DNA of 64,000 nucleotides from Protopterus annectens. Taxonomy: Eukaryota > Chordata > Ceratodontiformes > Protopteridae. A program made the position numbers and the translations under genes. The notes under the pieces are model-generated. The model did no database searches and was not told the origin of the DNA. It was given only the letters and a program-made list of their open reading frames with translations. Below are positions 43,873 through 55,476 of the stretch, one piece after another (position 1 is the stretch's first letter; each line of letters opens with the position of its first letter). The DNA lies in contig NC_056732.1 of assembly GCF_019279795.1 (NCBI RefSeq), positions 185,581,342 to 185,645,341 on the forward strand, in the 5' to 3' direction.

Positions 43873-46640
43873 CTAAGGTTGTATCTCCCAAGCTTTTTAT
43901 TTTCAGTTAAGATCAGAAGTCCTGTCTCATAGAGTGAAAACTGTTTTCCTTAAGTTATGGTGAAGAATGAGTTTTCAGCTCACTAGTCACTGCAAATTAC
44001 ATACCTAAGATGGTGAGCAGACAAACCTTAAAAAAACGCAAACAAATCTTTTTTTTTTGCATGTAGCAAGCCCTCCTACACCTCGAATGTGTGTGGGGGC
44101 ACCCCTCTTCCAAATTATATATTTCAACACCATAGTCAGAATACAGTGAAGAAATGGGGAACAGCCACAAAATAGTGTTTCACCAGCTTACGCAATTCAA
44201 TACATCACAGTGAAACTCACAGCAACATTAAATTCTAAACTTCATCCTGTCACCCAAAGGTGCATGTAAGCCATGAAAATCTCTATCCAGCCATTTTGCA
44301 AATCCACACCATGTTTTCTGACACTTTATTCTACTGTTGTCATTTGATCCAAGCTTATTTTAGCCACTTAACCTCATCTTCCTACTCTATTCATTTATAT
44401 TCTAAATGATTTAATATTCTCTCAGTCTTGGATCATTTTATGATACTAACACCATCAATTTGGATCTTCGCCATTAAGTATCTTGCGATTTTCCTGTCCA
44501 CAATAACCTATTCTGTTCCACAAAAAGATGTGATGTTAAAGGTATGATTGCAACAACATTCCATAAGCTGTTGCTTGGGCTCCATACTCTTACCTCAAGA
44601 GTTGTAAACTTTAATTTTACTTCAGAACATGACACATTTTGTAATCTACTGTTACTTTTTGTCAACAATTAAACTAGAACAAATGACAAATACAAAAAGA
44701 AAGGAAGGCCTCCAAATCCTCTTGGTTAAAATTAGCAGTTTTCTTTTTTTATCCTTATAGTAGCACAATACTGATAAAACATTCTTGTCAACATTTCCAG
44801 TGCTTAAGCTGAAATACTTTAGTCTTTATATTTAGCACCATAGCCAATCTTAACTATATTCTAGGGGAAAAAATGATAGTACTAGTAAATGACAAACTGC
44901 ATAATGACTAGTAAATGTATTTTTTTGTTTAATAAAATAAATGAAATGGACTCTATTCATTTTATGCATGCCAGGGTTTTCTTTCCTTCTTTTCTCACTT
45001 GAAAGTGAGTTATTTTTACTGCAGTACTTGTAAATAGCTTTAGGCAAAATACATACCTTTGCAGTCTTTAATTTATAAAACTTGGGAATGGTATACAATA
45101 AATAAAAGTAGCCAATATTTGTATAACTTTATCAGTTATGTGCAGTTTAATTACTTATTTGTGCATGTAGGTGATCTGGACCACTGCCACCCTTTAGAGT
45201 CATAACCTTGTCATATAAAATTGAATGAATAAGACATTAACAGCTTCAGATTTAAATATTTACATATCAAAATATTGTACTAATAACACATATTTTATAA
45301 CCAGCAGAATATAAATTGCTACATGGGATACCTGAAGCACAATTGCATATCCCAGGTTAGCTGCACCAGGTTGCACACTCTGCAGCCCAGTCATCAAAAA
45401 CTTTGGTAGGTCTGCCAATTCACTGAACCCTTACCAATGTAGATTTTGGCCAAATAAGACAAAAGCAGCTAAAGATGAGGATCTCAACACTTCAGTATAA
45501 CCAGAAAAAGAGAAATATGGTAACCTCCCCCAAAAACAAAACAGAAGTTTAAAGGAGAAGAGTTATTTCAACATTTTTTGTTTTTAGCTTTTCGGCATTT
45601 GGGATGTTAAGTGCCAACATTTCAATAGGGGATCAAAGAATATTGTTGATCTTTGACATGTCATCATCATTAGAAGGAGGGATTGCCATCCACACAACAA
45701 ACTCCCTCTGAATTGTCAATCTTCAATGAAAATGTTCCACTGTATGGGAAGCATTGTTTTCTGGTTTATATGACAACCTCCTAGCATTGTATTTGTTCCC
45801 TGTGAAATGCTGTCACTGATCAGCCCCCCCCCCCATATGTCACTTCATGTATTCATTCCAATCCCATATGTATTTCTGCTTTTGTTATCTTCATGATCAA
45901 CAGAATATCATAAGGAAGCTTTACTAATCCCAAACGTAGGAGACATCATCTTTTAACAAAGCTTTGGTAGCATCAGCTCATGAGGATAGGCAGGACTCAC
46001 ACCCTATACCCATCGCCAATCACCATTGTATGCATTGTCTTCACTCCTAAACCTAATAAGACTATATTGCCTTCCAATGCTCTAACTTGAATATCTTATA
46101 TTTGGAAATAAGGAGGTCTGAGAACTCCACTAGATCCTATGAGAAAGAGGTCTGCCTAGTTTGTGGCTCTTTGTTATATTTTGTTTAGGTCTGTGCTTAC
46201 TTTACTGTCTCCATCAAGCCCTTCTAGAGTCCAACAAACATCATTCCCCTTCCTTGGTCAGACTGTCCTGCCTATTCCCCAAAAACATCACCTGCCAATC
46301 AGTTGACAGGTGGAACTATTTCAGGCAGTAATAGCAAAGTTGCAGTGCAACCCTTACTTCAATTTATAAATCTTTAATTTATGTAATTTACACTGAGATA
46401 AACAGAGAGAAATTAGAACCAAATTTAGAGAACAAAGTTGTTTGGATACTTTTTAGGAGGCTCTTGATATGTTTCCAGCAGGTTTGAGCTCTGTGAAAGC
46501 TTCTTGATATCTGGGTCACTCCTTGTAATAGGCAACATCTGAAGCCAATCTTTGTCAACTGATATGCCATTTAATGGTCAGCTTTGAAAGCAGTGAAACC
46601 ATCTGAACAAAGAATCATAAGACATAGAAGGCACGTTTGA
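43873..46640. other. Stretch without recognised gene
   Basis: Nothing recognised except a GC-rich block at about 44070-44145 (caagccctcctacacctcg, then aaattatatatttcaacacc) resembling 33206-33310 and possibly derived from the IR-E family. Confidence 0.35.
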
Positions 46641-47330
46641 CCAGAGGCCATTCATGCCTTGCCAACACCCAGACTCTACCACCTTTTGCAAAGAGGCTAA
46701 CACTTGTAAGTTCATGGCAAATTTAAGAACACCCTTTCAGCTGTTTAAACTATGTCAGAAGGATGACAAAGAATTGCCTTGTCGTACAGGGTGAGTCTCT
46801 TCCACACCAAGGGAGTGCACTGGGTGCTGAACCTATCTCTCCATCTAATTTTATTTATTACTTGATGAAAGCTGAGATTTCTGGTACTGGCTGCACAATT
46901 TGATTTCTCAAAGCTGATGAAGATGAGAAGTATTGGAGACCTAGGAGCATGATAAATTAGGCACAGGACTCCCATCAGATGCCTGTATGACTCCAAGGAC
47001 AAGTCTCTTCTGGCAAGTAAGGTTTTTAGACAGGCATCCTTTTCTTAGAAATCTCAGTGTTTTTGTGAGTTTATTACTGCACCTGTCCAGATACATGCTG
47101 AAGGCTGCTTCATATTCTATGGTAGGTCAGACTATAACTTCAGTGGTTTTAGAAGATATGCCCTTGACAATTAGTTGTGAAATGTAGAAGGATTTCCTAT
47201 CTACAGTGACCATGTGATAGTCAAAGGAGACTGAGGTATCACCCAAGTGCCCAGATCTCTGATAACTGATTTGTATTGTAATGGGATGTTTACAATATAG
47301 GAGGATGCTGAATGTTTAAGCTTCCTGAAG
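46640..47330 (-). pseudogene. CR1-like LINE fragment (copy D)
   Basis: The frame at 47002-46745 reads SYRHLMGVLCLIYHAPRSP and NKIRWRDRFSTQCTPLVWKR, matching copy B (AYRLLRGDLCLTYKAMSNP; RTCWRDRFITQRLPMLWNK). The upstream part (47330-47000) gives YHMVTVDRKSFYISQLIVK and YLDRCSNKLTKTLRFLRKGC, consistent with the RT thumb region. It is more diverged than the other copies. Confidence 0.65.
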
Positions 47331-48950
47331 AGGTGATGCTACATTTCTTGACATTTAGCTTGAACCCTTTCTCTAAGTACCAGGAAATGGCTTTAATGTG
47401 TCAGATATTTTCACTGTTTGTAGGTGTTGGCACAATAAGTAGGGAGCTCTATAAAGTTCTACAGCTGATATGTACTGCAGACATCTACTATCTGTACCAG
47501 AAGCATTTCTGCCCTGTTTTTTTCCTTCATACTGTATCTTTCTTTTTTCGCTCATTTTTTGCTCCTCACAGCTAAATATTAGTACTTTCAGGGTCTTGCC
47601 TCAGTCACAGGGTTATCAAACTAGACTATCCACACCTAGACTATCTCCAACTCATGGGAGGGGCTGGTGAGGAGATTGAGGTACCTGGGGAAGAATATTA
47701 CTGCCATCTAGCCGTGTTTTCTTTCTATTTCAGATCTCCTGCTCCACCCACAAGCACCCCATGCTGGATCATGCAGTGATCATCAGTGATGTACTACTAC
47801 TGCACCCCTCTAAAATGGGCTGAAATTAGCAGAATTGTCCCTTCTGCCCAGGATAAACAACATGCAGTTTGTCCCCTTGACCTTAACCAGGGAAATCAAC
47901 TGCATATATGTGCCTTCTGCATATATGTACCCCATCCCCATAAGCATACATATTGTCCATGCATGTTCTGTCTAGCCATGAAACTTACTATTTGAGCACC
48001 AGTGGTCTGAGGTTTATTGCTCTATGAGACTGGCACAGGTTAGATAGTTGCATATTTCTTTTTTTGAAAGACCTCAGTGGTGTGCATGGAGAGTAAGTCA
48101 TATAAGACTTATCCCCGCTGTTCAATAGACAATCTTTCTTCTGGATTCTCCTCTTCCCTTGATGTTCATAGAATGTAATTTTGCATAGTACTTTAGGAGT
48201 AGTGTAACTGGAGGTTGCTGTTGTGAACTTGTTTGTGCTGGATTAGTCATCTGCTTCTATTCCCCAAGTTTTGGAGTCATCAATTTGCATGTGTTGAGCT
48301 TTGATTTATTATATATTGTTATCTAACGCATGTACTTCCCTGAGCCGAACAAACAATGACAACAGAACAATCAAGTTTTGAGTCATTTGAGTAAAAGAAT
48401 GTGTAGGATTTTTTCATACTAGCCCTGGATTTTTTCTAATATTTGATATAGCCATAATGTCTATATTTTCTGCATGCAAAGTTCACTTTTATTTGTTTGA
48501 ATACCTGTTATCTATAACTTCTATCTGGTAATCTGACAGGTTCTGTCATAGTGCATTTAATCTAAATAATGTTTACAGTTTTCACAGCAGTCTGTATGTA
48601 AATGGGCTTTGAGTTTTTTATAGTATTTGTGCCTGCTGTCTTATTTTAAAGCAACATCGGCATTTAGATTAGGATATTATAACTTTATTTAGATATCTTC
48701 ATGTTTTGCTAGATGGTTTAAAGATGCTGCTTTTTGTTGTCATGGCAGCAGCATGAATACAAACACCTTAGCATGCACATTCTTAGGAAATGACTGAAAA
48801 AATACTTAGACTGAAGTCTAAAGCAAACTACTGAAAAAAAAAAAAAAAACAAACCCACTACTTAGACTGAAGTCTATAGCAAACTAAAACAAGAATAAAA
48901 CTTTCAAAAAGACACAAAAGAACTTAGATGGAACAGAATTAATGTAGTTT
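47331..48950. other. Stretch without recognised gene
   Basis: No coding or repeat family recognised. A 24-bp direct repeat (cttagactgaagtcta) occurs at about 48805 and 48860 around an A run. Confidence 0.4.
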
Positions 48951-49273
48951 CTTTTAATATCTGCTTTCATAAAACGTCTTCAGACAAAGCACAAAATTAA
49001 GTTAAAAACAAACACCTTTTACACACAAAAAACTCGACAACCAATAAAATTTCTCCAGTTATGACACAATAATCAGTGTCCCCCTCTTTTAATGGTTAAC
49101 TGTTTGGTGTCCATTTGGTTTCCTATCTCTTAAAAAACACTTAATGTTGACGTATTCATTTAAACCAGGTAGAGAGTCTGCTTTCGACTTTATTTGCCCT
49201 TGAACTTCTTTCTTCTCTACCTGTTTTTTAAAATCCTCACCTTTCTTATCAAAATTAACCTGTTCTAACTAAA

Positions 49274-51514
49274 CTATTTGTATTTCTTACATGAAACAGT
49301 ATGTTTAAACAAACCAGTGTTGCTATCCTGGGTCTCAATGGCATATAGGTGTTCTTGTATCCTGGCTCTAAGACACCTGATAATCATACCAACATAAAAA
49401 CTGTCATTCTCAGAACAGACTCCAGTGTAAATAACCCCCACAGAACCACAATGAAAATTTCCCCAAATCTTTACAGTGTATGCTAAATGTGGCAAAACTA
49501 TATATGGGCTTTCATAAATAAATCTGCAAACTGAACAACCATTACACTTGTAAGTCCCTCTTACTTTGTTGGTATTAGGTGGAAAAAAAGTTGTTTCATC
49601 TTTTCTAACAAATGTTTAAAACTAACATCCTTTTATATACAAACAGAGGCTGTTCACCGAAAACATCAAATAGATCTTTATTACCACTGATAACTTTCCA
49701 GTTGTTTTGAATTATATTTCTAGTACCAAGTATGTCCACTAACATGTCAAGTGAACAACGGGGAATGCATTTCATATTAAAACTGTTAGTGTTAACCCTT
49801 TTCTATTACTGTAAGTTTTCTTACTTACTAGTCCATCAAGAAGAGTAGGTTTAAAAGTCTCGTACCTCTTACTCCGAACCTCTCGTGCTGTCTTTTGTAA
49901 AAAATCAGGGCTATAACCTCTATCAGCAAAAAGAGTAATGATAAATGTTACCTCTTTTTCAAATACCTCATCATTACTGACCATACGAGATGTCCTGATG
50001 ACTTGTCCTCTTGGGGTATTTCTTTTTATCTAATAAGGGTGATTACTAAAGAAATGAAGATAACTGTTGGGGAATATATTTTTTCTATGTATCTCACTTT
50101 CAAAATTCTTATTATCCAAATTCCATTTTAACTTTACATCCAAAAAAAGAAATATCTTGTCCTAATTCTGCTACAGTAAATCTAAATGATGAATAGATCT
50201 AATTTATATTATCAGCAAAAGTAGTTCCATCTACATTTTCTTCCAACATAAAAATCATGTCGTTCATAAACCTTTTATAGAAGACAATATTCTTGTAGAA
50301 CTGTACTGTGGGAAGTATCTCTCTCTGTCCCACCACCCAAAAACAAAATTGGCGTAAGCAGGGGCAACAGTTGTCTCCATTGCTATGCCTATTTTTTTGT
50401 TGGTAATACTTATTGTTAAAGAAGAAAATGTTCTTTTCAAGTAAAATTTCTGATAAAGTATTGAACAATTGTACTAAAGCAACATTATATTTAGTACAGT
50501 TGCTTAAATAACACCTTACATAATCAACCTCATCTTCTTCTGGAATAGACATAAATAATGAAACTGCATCTACTGTGATAATAAAATTCCTGTTAGTAAA
50601 ATACTCTTGATTAAATATCCTAATGTTGTTAAAAAAGTTCCAGGAGTCTTGAATGTAAGAGGGTAGTTGTTGCACCAGACGATTAAAAATAGAATCCAGG
50701 AATATCAAAATTCCCTCAGGAATACCTCCATTAGCAGAAACAATTGGTCTAAATGGGGATGGGTTGGATTTTTATGTATCTTCAGTATATCTTCAGTATA
50801 GTTTGGGTGGCGCAGTGGTGAAGTGGTTAATGCTGTCGCCTCACAGCAAGAGGTTCTCTGGTTTGATTCTCGGCTGGGGTGCCTTCTGTGTGGAGTTTGC
50901 ATGTTCTCCCTGCATTCGTGTGGGTTTCCTCCGGGCAGTCCGGTTTCCTCCCACATTCTAAAGGCATGCTTCTGGAGCATTTCTCCCCGGGCCACCACTG
51001 AAAACAGGATATGTGGAACCTAGTTGGACATTCCCGGTCAACAAATGTTAAATAAATAAATAAAAATACCAAATAATATACCTATATGCAGTTTATCATC
51101 TTATAAAAAGTTGTAAAGTGTCATGTCAATTTCACTATTCATTAATAAATCATGCAGATGGTATTTTATGAACCTGTATTTTTTATGTATGTCACAGAAG
51201 GAAATTTCCTGATACTCTTCGTTATTGTTTAATAGATTTTCCATAACTTTTTGATAGTCTGCTACATCCGTAATTACCAACCCACACCCTTATCAACTTT
51301 CATAAACCTTAAATAATTTTGTTCACTTAACTTTCTTAAAAGCCTTACATTCTGCCTTGACTAAATTGTAATAAGATTTAGCTGGATTATTATTCAAAAG
51401 ACCCCTTATGTTCGTCTCACAAGCAGTTTCAAAACTTTTGACTTTTGATAGTAAAATGTGATGCAGGACTGTAAACTGAAGGTTTGGGCATACAGTTACC
51501 AATGTTAACGTCAT
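49274..51514 (-). pseudogene. PLE-4 RT/GIY-YIG pseudogene
   Basis: The Penelope signature appears as GGLVITDVADYQKVMENLL after a stop near 51280 (usual ADKGGxVVV). Then come RPIVSANGGIPEGILIFLD and motif A FIITVDAVSLFMSIPEE. Motif B is scrambled (KNRHSNGDNCCPCLRQF) and motif C is FYKRFMNDMIFML, where the first catalytic Asp of the YxDD box has become Asn. The GIY-YIG segment reads GVIYTGVCSENDSFYVGMII and RARIQEHLYAI. It needs several frame changes and is interrupted by the SINE at 50802-51065. It is older than PLE-2 and PLE-3. Confidence 0.8.
50802..51065 (+). mobile_element. tRNA-derived SINE with V-SINE-like centre and LINE-shared tail
   Basis: The head ggcgcagtggtgaagtgg ... ctggtttgattctcgg has A- and B-box-like segments of a tRNA promoter. 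The central part (gtgtggagtttgcatgttct, gtgggtttcctccggg, cggtttcctcccacatt) is the conserved V-SINE core known from fishes and other vertebrates. The last ~80 bp (gcatttctccccgggcc ... cattcccggtcaacaaatg, then TAAA repeats) closely match the reverse complement of 20806-20885, the 3' end of the L2/CR1-group LINE in this window. It is inserted in PLE-4. Confidence 0.9.
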
Positions 51515-51640
51515 TTAAAATAAAATGCAAGTTAAGTTTCCTTTGTAAAACTTTAACTCTAAAATGGCTTCAGTAAGCCTAGTTCTGTGACTTGGAATAA
51601 AATTCAAATTTAACTTTAAAATATTTAAATAAGGCTCATT

Positions 51641-51655
51641 AAGAACAAACGTGCT
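51641..51655. repeat. Target-site duplication of plus-strand L1, 5' side
   Basis: aagaacaaacgtgct; the partner at 61758-61772 matches 13 of 15. Confidence 0.8.
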
Positions 51656-51664
51656 GGGGGTGTG

Positions 51665-51675
51665 GCCAGGATGGC
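51665..51675 (+). promoter_or_regulatory. YY1-like site at the L1 5' end
   Basis: GCCAGGATGGC, 10 bp inside the element, at the same place as GCCAAGATGGCC in the minus-strand L1. It differs from the YY1 core CAAGATGGC by one base. Regulatory role inferred from the known YY1 site at the human L1 start. Confidence 0.45.
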
Positions 51676-51881
51676 AGTCTGTTAGCAGCAGAAATCCATA
51701 GCTCTGCTTAGATTTTAATATCCTGACAGGAAATGTACTTTATTTTTTGGAAAAAAACTAACTGAAAGTATACTAAAATATAGTTTAACTTAGACTCTTT
51801 ATTATTTTCCAAAAATTAGTACAAAGTCAAGAAAATGTTTTAATAATTCCTGTCAGGAAGTTTTCTACTGGAGATCTCAAG

Positions 51882-54802
51882 ATGAGAACTTGAAGAACCC
51901 ACAACAGGAGAGTGCAGTGAAGAAAGAATTACATCTTATACTAACAAACATCCAAGAACTGTCACTAAAAACATGAGCAACGTGAAGAACCCACACCAGG
52001 AGAGTGCAGTGAAGAAAGAACTACATCTTATAATAACAAACATCCAAGAACTGTCATTAAAACATGAGCAACGTGAAGAGCCCACACCAGGAGAGTGCAG
52101 TGAAGAAAGAACTACATCTTATAATAACAAACATCCAAGAACTGTCACTAAAACATGAGCAACGTGAAGAACCCACACCAGGAGAGTGCAGTGAAGAAAG
52201 AACTACATCTTATAATAACAAACATCCAAGAACTGTCACTAAAAACATGAGCAACTCGAAGAACCCACACCAGGAGAGTGCAGTGAAGAAAGAACTACAT
52301 CTTATAATAACAAACATCCAAGAACTGTCACTAAAAACATGAGCAACGTGAAGAACCCACACCAGGAGAGTGCAGTGAAGAAAGAACTACATCTTATAAT
52401 AACAAACATCCATGAACTGTCACTAAAAACATGAGCAACGTGAAGAGCCCACACCAGGAGAGTGCAGTGAAGAAAGAACTACATCTTATAACAACAAACA
52501 TCCAAGAACTGTCACTAAAAACATGAGCAACGTGAAGAACCCACACCAGGAGAGTGCAGTGAAGAAAGAACTACATCTTATAATAACAAACATCCATGAA
52601 CTGTCACTAAAAACATGAGCAACGTGAAGAGCCCACACCAGGAGAGTGCAGTGAAGAAAGAACTACATCTTATAACAACAAACATCCAAGAACTGTCACT
52701 AAAGACATGAGCAACGTGAAGAACCCACACCAGGAGAGTGCAGTGAAGAAAGAACTACATCTTATAACAACAAACATCCAAGAAGAACTGTCACTAAAAC
52801 ATGAGCAACGTGAAGAACCCACACCAGGAGAGTGCAGTGAAGAAAGAACTACATCTTATAATAACAAACATCCAAGAACTGTCACTAAAACATGAGCAAC
52901 GTGAAGAACCCACACCAGGAGAGTGCAGTGAAGAAAGAACTACATCTTATAATAACAAACATCCAAGAACTGTCACTAAAACATGAGCAACGTGAAGAAC
53001 CCACACCAGGAGAGTGCAGTGAAGAAAGAACTACATCTTATAATAACAAACATCCAAGAACTGTCACTAAAAACATGAGCAACGTGAAGAACCCACACCA
53101 GGAGAGTGCAGTGAAGAAAGAACTACATCTTATAATAACAAACATCCAAGAACTGTCACTAAAAACATGAGCAACGTGAAGAACCCACACCAGGAGAGTG
53201 CAGTGAAGAAAGAACTACATCTTATAATAACAAACATCCAAGAACTGTCACTAAAAACATGAGCAACGTGAAGAACCCACACCAGGAGAGTGCAGTGAAG
53301 AAAGAACTACATCTTATAATAACAAACATCCAAGAACTGTCACTAAAAACATGAGCAACGTGAAGAACCCACACCAGGAGAGTGCAGTGAAGAAAGAACT
53401 ACATCTTATAATAACAAACATCCAAGAACTGTCACTAAAAACATGAGCAACGTGAAGAACCCACACCAGGAGAGTGCAGTGAAGAAACAACAAACATCCA
53501 AGAACTGTCACTAAAACATGAGCAACGTGAAGAACCCACACCAGGAGAGTGCAGTGAAGAAAGAACTACATCTTATAATAACAAACATCCAAGAACTGTC
53601 ACTAAAAACATGAGCAACGTGAAGAACCCACACCAGGAGAGTGCAGTGAAGAAAGAACTACATCTTATAATAACAAACATCCAAGAACTGTCACTAAAAA
53701 CATGAGCAACGTGAAGAACCCACACCAGGAGAGTGCAGTGAAGAAAGAACTACATCTTATAATAACAAACATCCAAGAACTGTCACTAAAACATGAGCAA
53801 CGTGAAGAACCCACACCAGGAGAGTGCAGTGAAGAAAGAACTACATCTTATAATAACAAACATCCAAGAACTGTCACTAAAAACATGAGCAACGTGAAGA
53901 ACCCACACCAGGAGAGTGCAGTGAAGAAAGAACTACATCTTATAATAACAAACATCCAAGAACTGTCACTAAAAACATGAGCAACGTGAAGAACCCACAC
54001 CAGGAGAGTGCAGTGAAGAAAGAACTACATCTTATAATAACAAACATCCAAGAACTGTCACTAAAACATGAGCAACGTGAAGAACCCACACCAGGAGAGT
54101 GCAGTGAAGAAAGAACTACATCTTATAATAACAAACATCCAAGAACTGTCACTAAAAACATGAGCAACGTGAAGAACCCACACCAGGAGAGTGCAGTGAA
54201 GAAAGAACTACATCTTATAATAACAAACATCCAAGAACTGTCACTAAAAACATGAGCAACGTGAAGAACCCACACCAGGAGAGTGCAGTGAAGAAAGAAC
54301 TACATCTTATAATAACAAACATCCAAGAACTGTCACTAAAAACATGAGCAACGTGAAGAACCCACACCAGGAGAGTGCAGTGAAGAAAGAACTACATCTT
54401 ATAATAACAGACATCCAAGAACTGTCACTAAAAACATGAGCAACGTGAAGAACCCACACCAGGAGAGTGCAGTGAAGAAAGAACTACATCCTATAATAAC
54501 AAACATCCAAGAACTGTCACTAAAGCATGAGCAACGTGAAGAACCCACACCAGGAGAGTGCAGTGAAGAAAGAACTACATCTTATAATAACAAACATCCA
54601 AGAACTGTCACTAAAAACATGAGCAACTCGAAGAGCTCACACCAGGAGAGTGCAGTGAAGAAAGAACTACATCTTATAACAACAAACATCCAAGAACTGT
54701 CACTAAAAACATGAGCAACGTGAAGAACCCACACCAGGAGAGTGCAGTGAAGAAAGAACTACATCTTATAACAACAAACATCCAAGAACTGTCACTAAAA
54801 AT
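51882..54802 (+). repeat. 32-unit tandem array of the L1 ORF1 N-terminal coding segment
   Basis: Units are 91 or 92 bp (one of 94 bp, one shortened to 75 bp at 53443). Each starts ATGAGCAACGTGAAGAACCC and ends ...gtcactaaaa(a)c. Starts include 51973, 52064, 52247, 52707, 52801, 53702, 53977, 54436 and 54711. Units are nearly identical except the first (51882), which is diverged and has a base deletion. Read from its ATG each unit encodes MSNVKNPHQESAVKKELHL and IITNIQELSLK. The last unit runs into the ORF1 body. The 91/92 split depends on four or five A residues before the next ATG. Confidence 0.97.
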
Positions 54803-55476
54803 GGACAACTTCAAAAACAAAATGGGTATCATCAAACAAGAATGCAGTAAACAACCGGATCTTCTAAATGGAATAGTAAAAAAACAATCTGAACAGATTC
54901 TTGCCTTACAGGAAACAGTAACTGACCTGGCTACTAGAGTGACAGAAAATGAATATCACAATGAATTTCTTCTAAAACAAAATACCAGGCTGATTGAAAA
55001 ATTGGAAGACCTTGAAGTAGATCAAGGAGGAATAACATAAGAATATATGGAATTCCTGAACAAGAATAGGGTGCTAACATGATTCAATTCCTCAATAACT
55101 GGTTTCCACCAGCACTAAACATGCCTGAATCCCTCTCTTTTGGAATTGAGAGGGCTCATCGGTCCCTGGCAAATCCAGCATCATCTCTGAGTTCATCTAA
55201 CCCTAGGTCTATAATAGTTAGATTTCTTTCCTCACAAGACAAGGACTTAGTTTTGAAGTCAGCTTGGACTAATTCCCCTATCAAGATGGGTGAAAAAGTT
55301 CTTTGTTTTGATAATGACTATACCTCTACAGTCATATCCAGAAGAAAGGAATGTATTCCTTTAAGCCCTCGAAAAAAAACAATATTAACACTCAAATTCT
55401 TTTCCCTGCAAGAATAAAAATTACCTTGCCAGAAGGAGTGAAGATCTTCTATTCCCTACAAGAAGCAGTAGAGTAG
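54711..55476 (+). pseudogene. L1-type ORF1 body
   Basis: From the last array unit the frame (54711-55040) continues into the coiled coil LKMDNFKNKMGIIKQECSKQ and ILALQETVTDLATRVTE. A stop and shift near 55040 are followed (55079-55417) by SFGIERAHRSLANPASSLSS, RSIIVRFLSSQDKDLVLKSA (RRM-like fold) and, after another shift, LFPARIKITLPEGVKIFYS (C-terminal domain). This matches L1 ORF1 proteins: coiled coil, RRM, CTD. IERAHR and the FPARI segment are well-conserved landmarks. At least two frame breaks remain, so no full protein is made from this copy. Confidence 0.85.

Larger units (their letters stand above)
48955..51640 (-). mobile_element. Penelope-like element PLE-4, old, SINE-interrupted
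   Basis: Minus-strand coding fragments cover almost the whole Penelope protein: N-terminal part (about 51514-51070), RT (50760-50199 and on to 49770) and GIY-YIG (49495-49274). A V-SINE-like element (50802-51065) is inserted just before the RPIVSA motif. The L1 at 51656 inserted into or next to its 5' side. At 48990-48960 the minus strand carries a degenerate hammerhead-like CTGAAGA...GAAAGC without stem pairing. Ends and target duplication were not found. Confidence 0.75.

Noticed and set aside
48955-49005. Hammerhead motif in PLE-4
   Set aside because: CTGAAGA and GAAAGC occur on the minus strand but stems I and II do not pair; at most a decayed remnant.
50811-50880. tRNA gene
   Set aside because: A/B-box-like segments are present but the acceptor and anticodon arms do not fold as a tRNA; it is a SINE head followed by a V-SINE-like body.
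53314-53541. Minus-strand frame rich in Val/Leu across the ORF1 array
   Set aside because: Antisense shadow of the tandem repeat.
51882-54802. CRISPR-like regular spacing
   Set aside because: Units are contiguous with no unique spacers and encode an L1 ORF1 segment; a eukaryotic tandem array.
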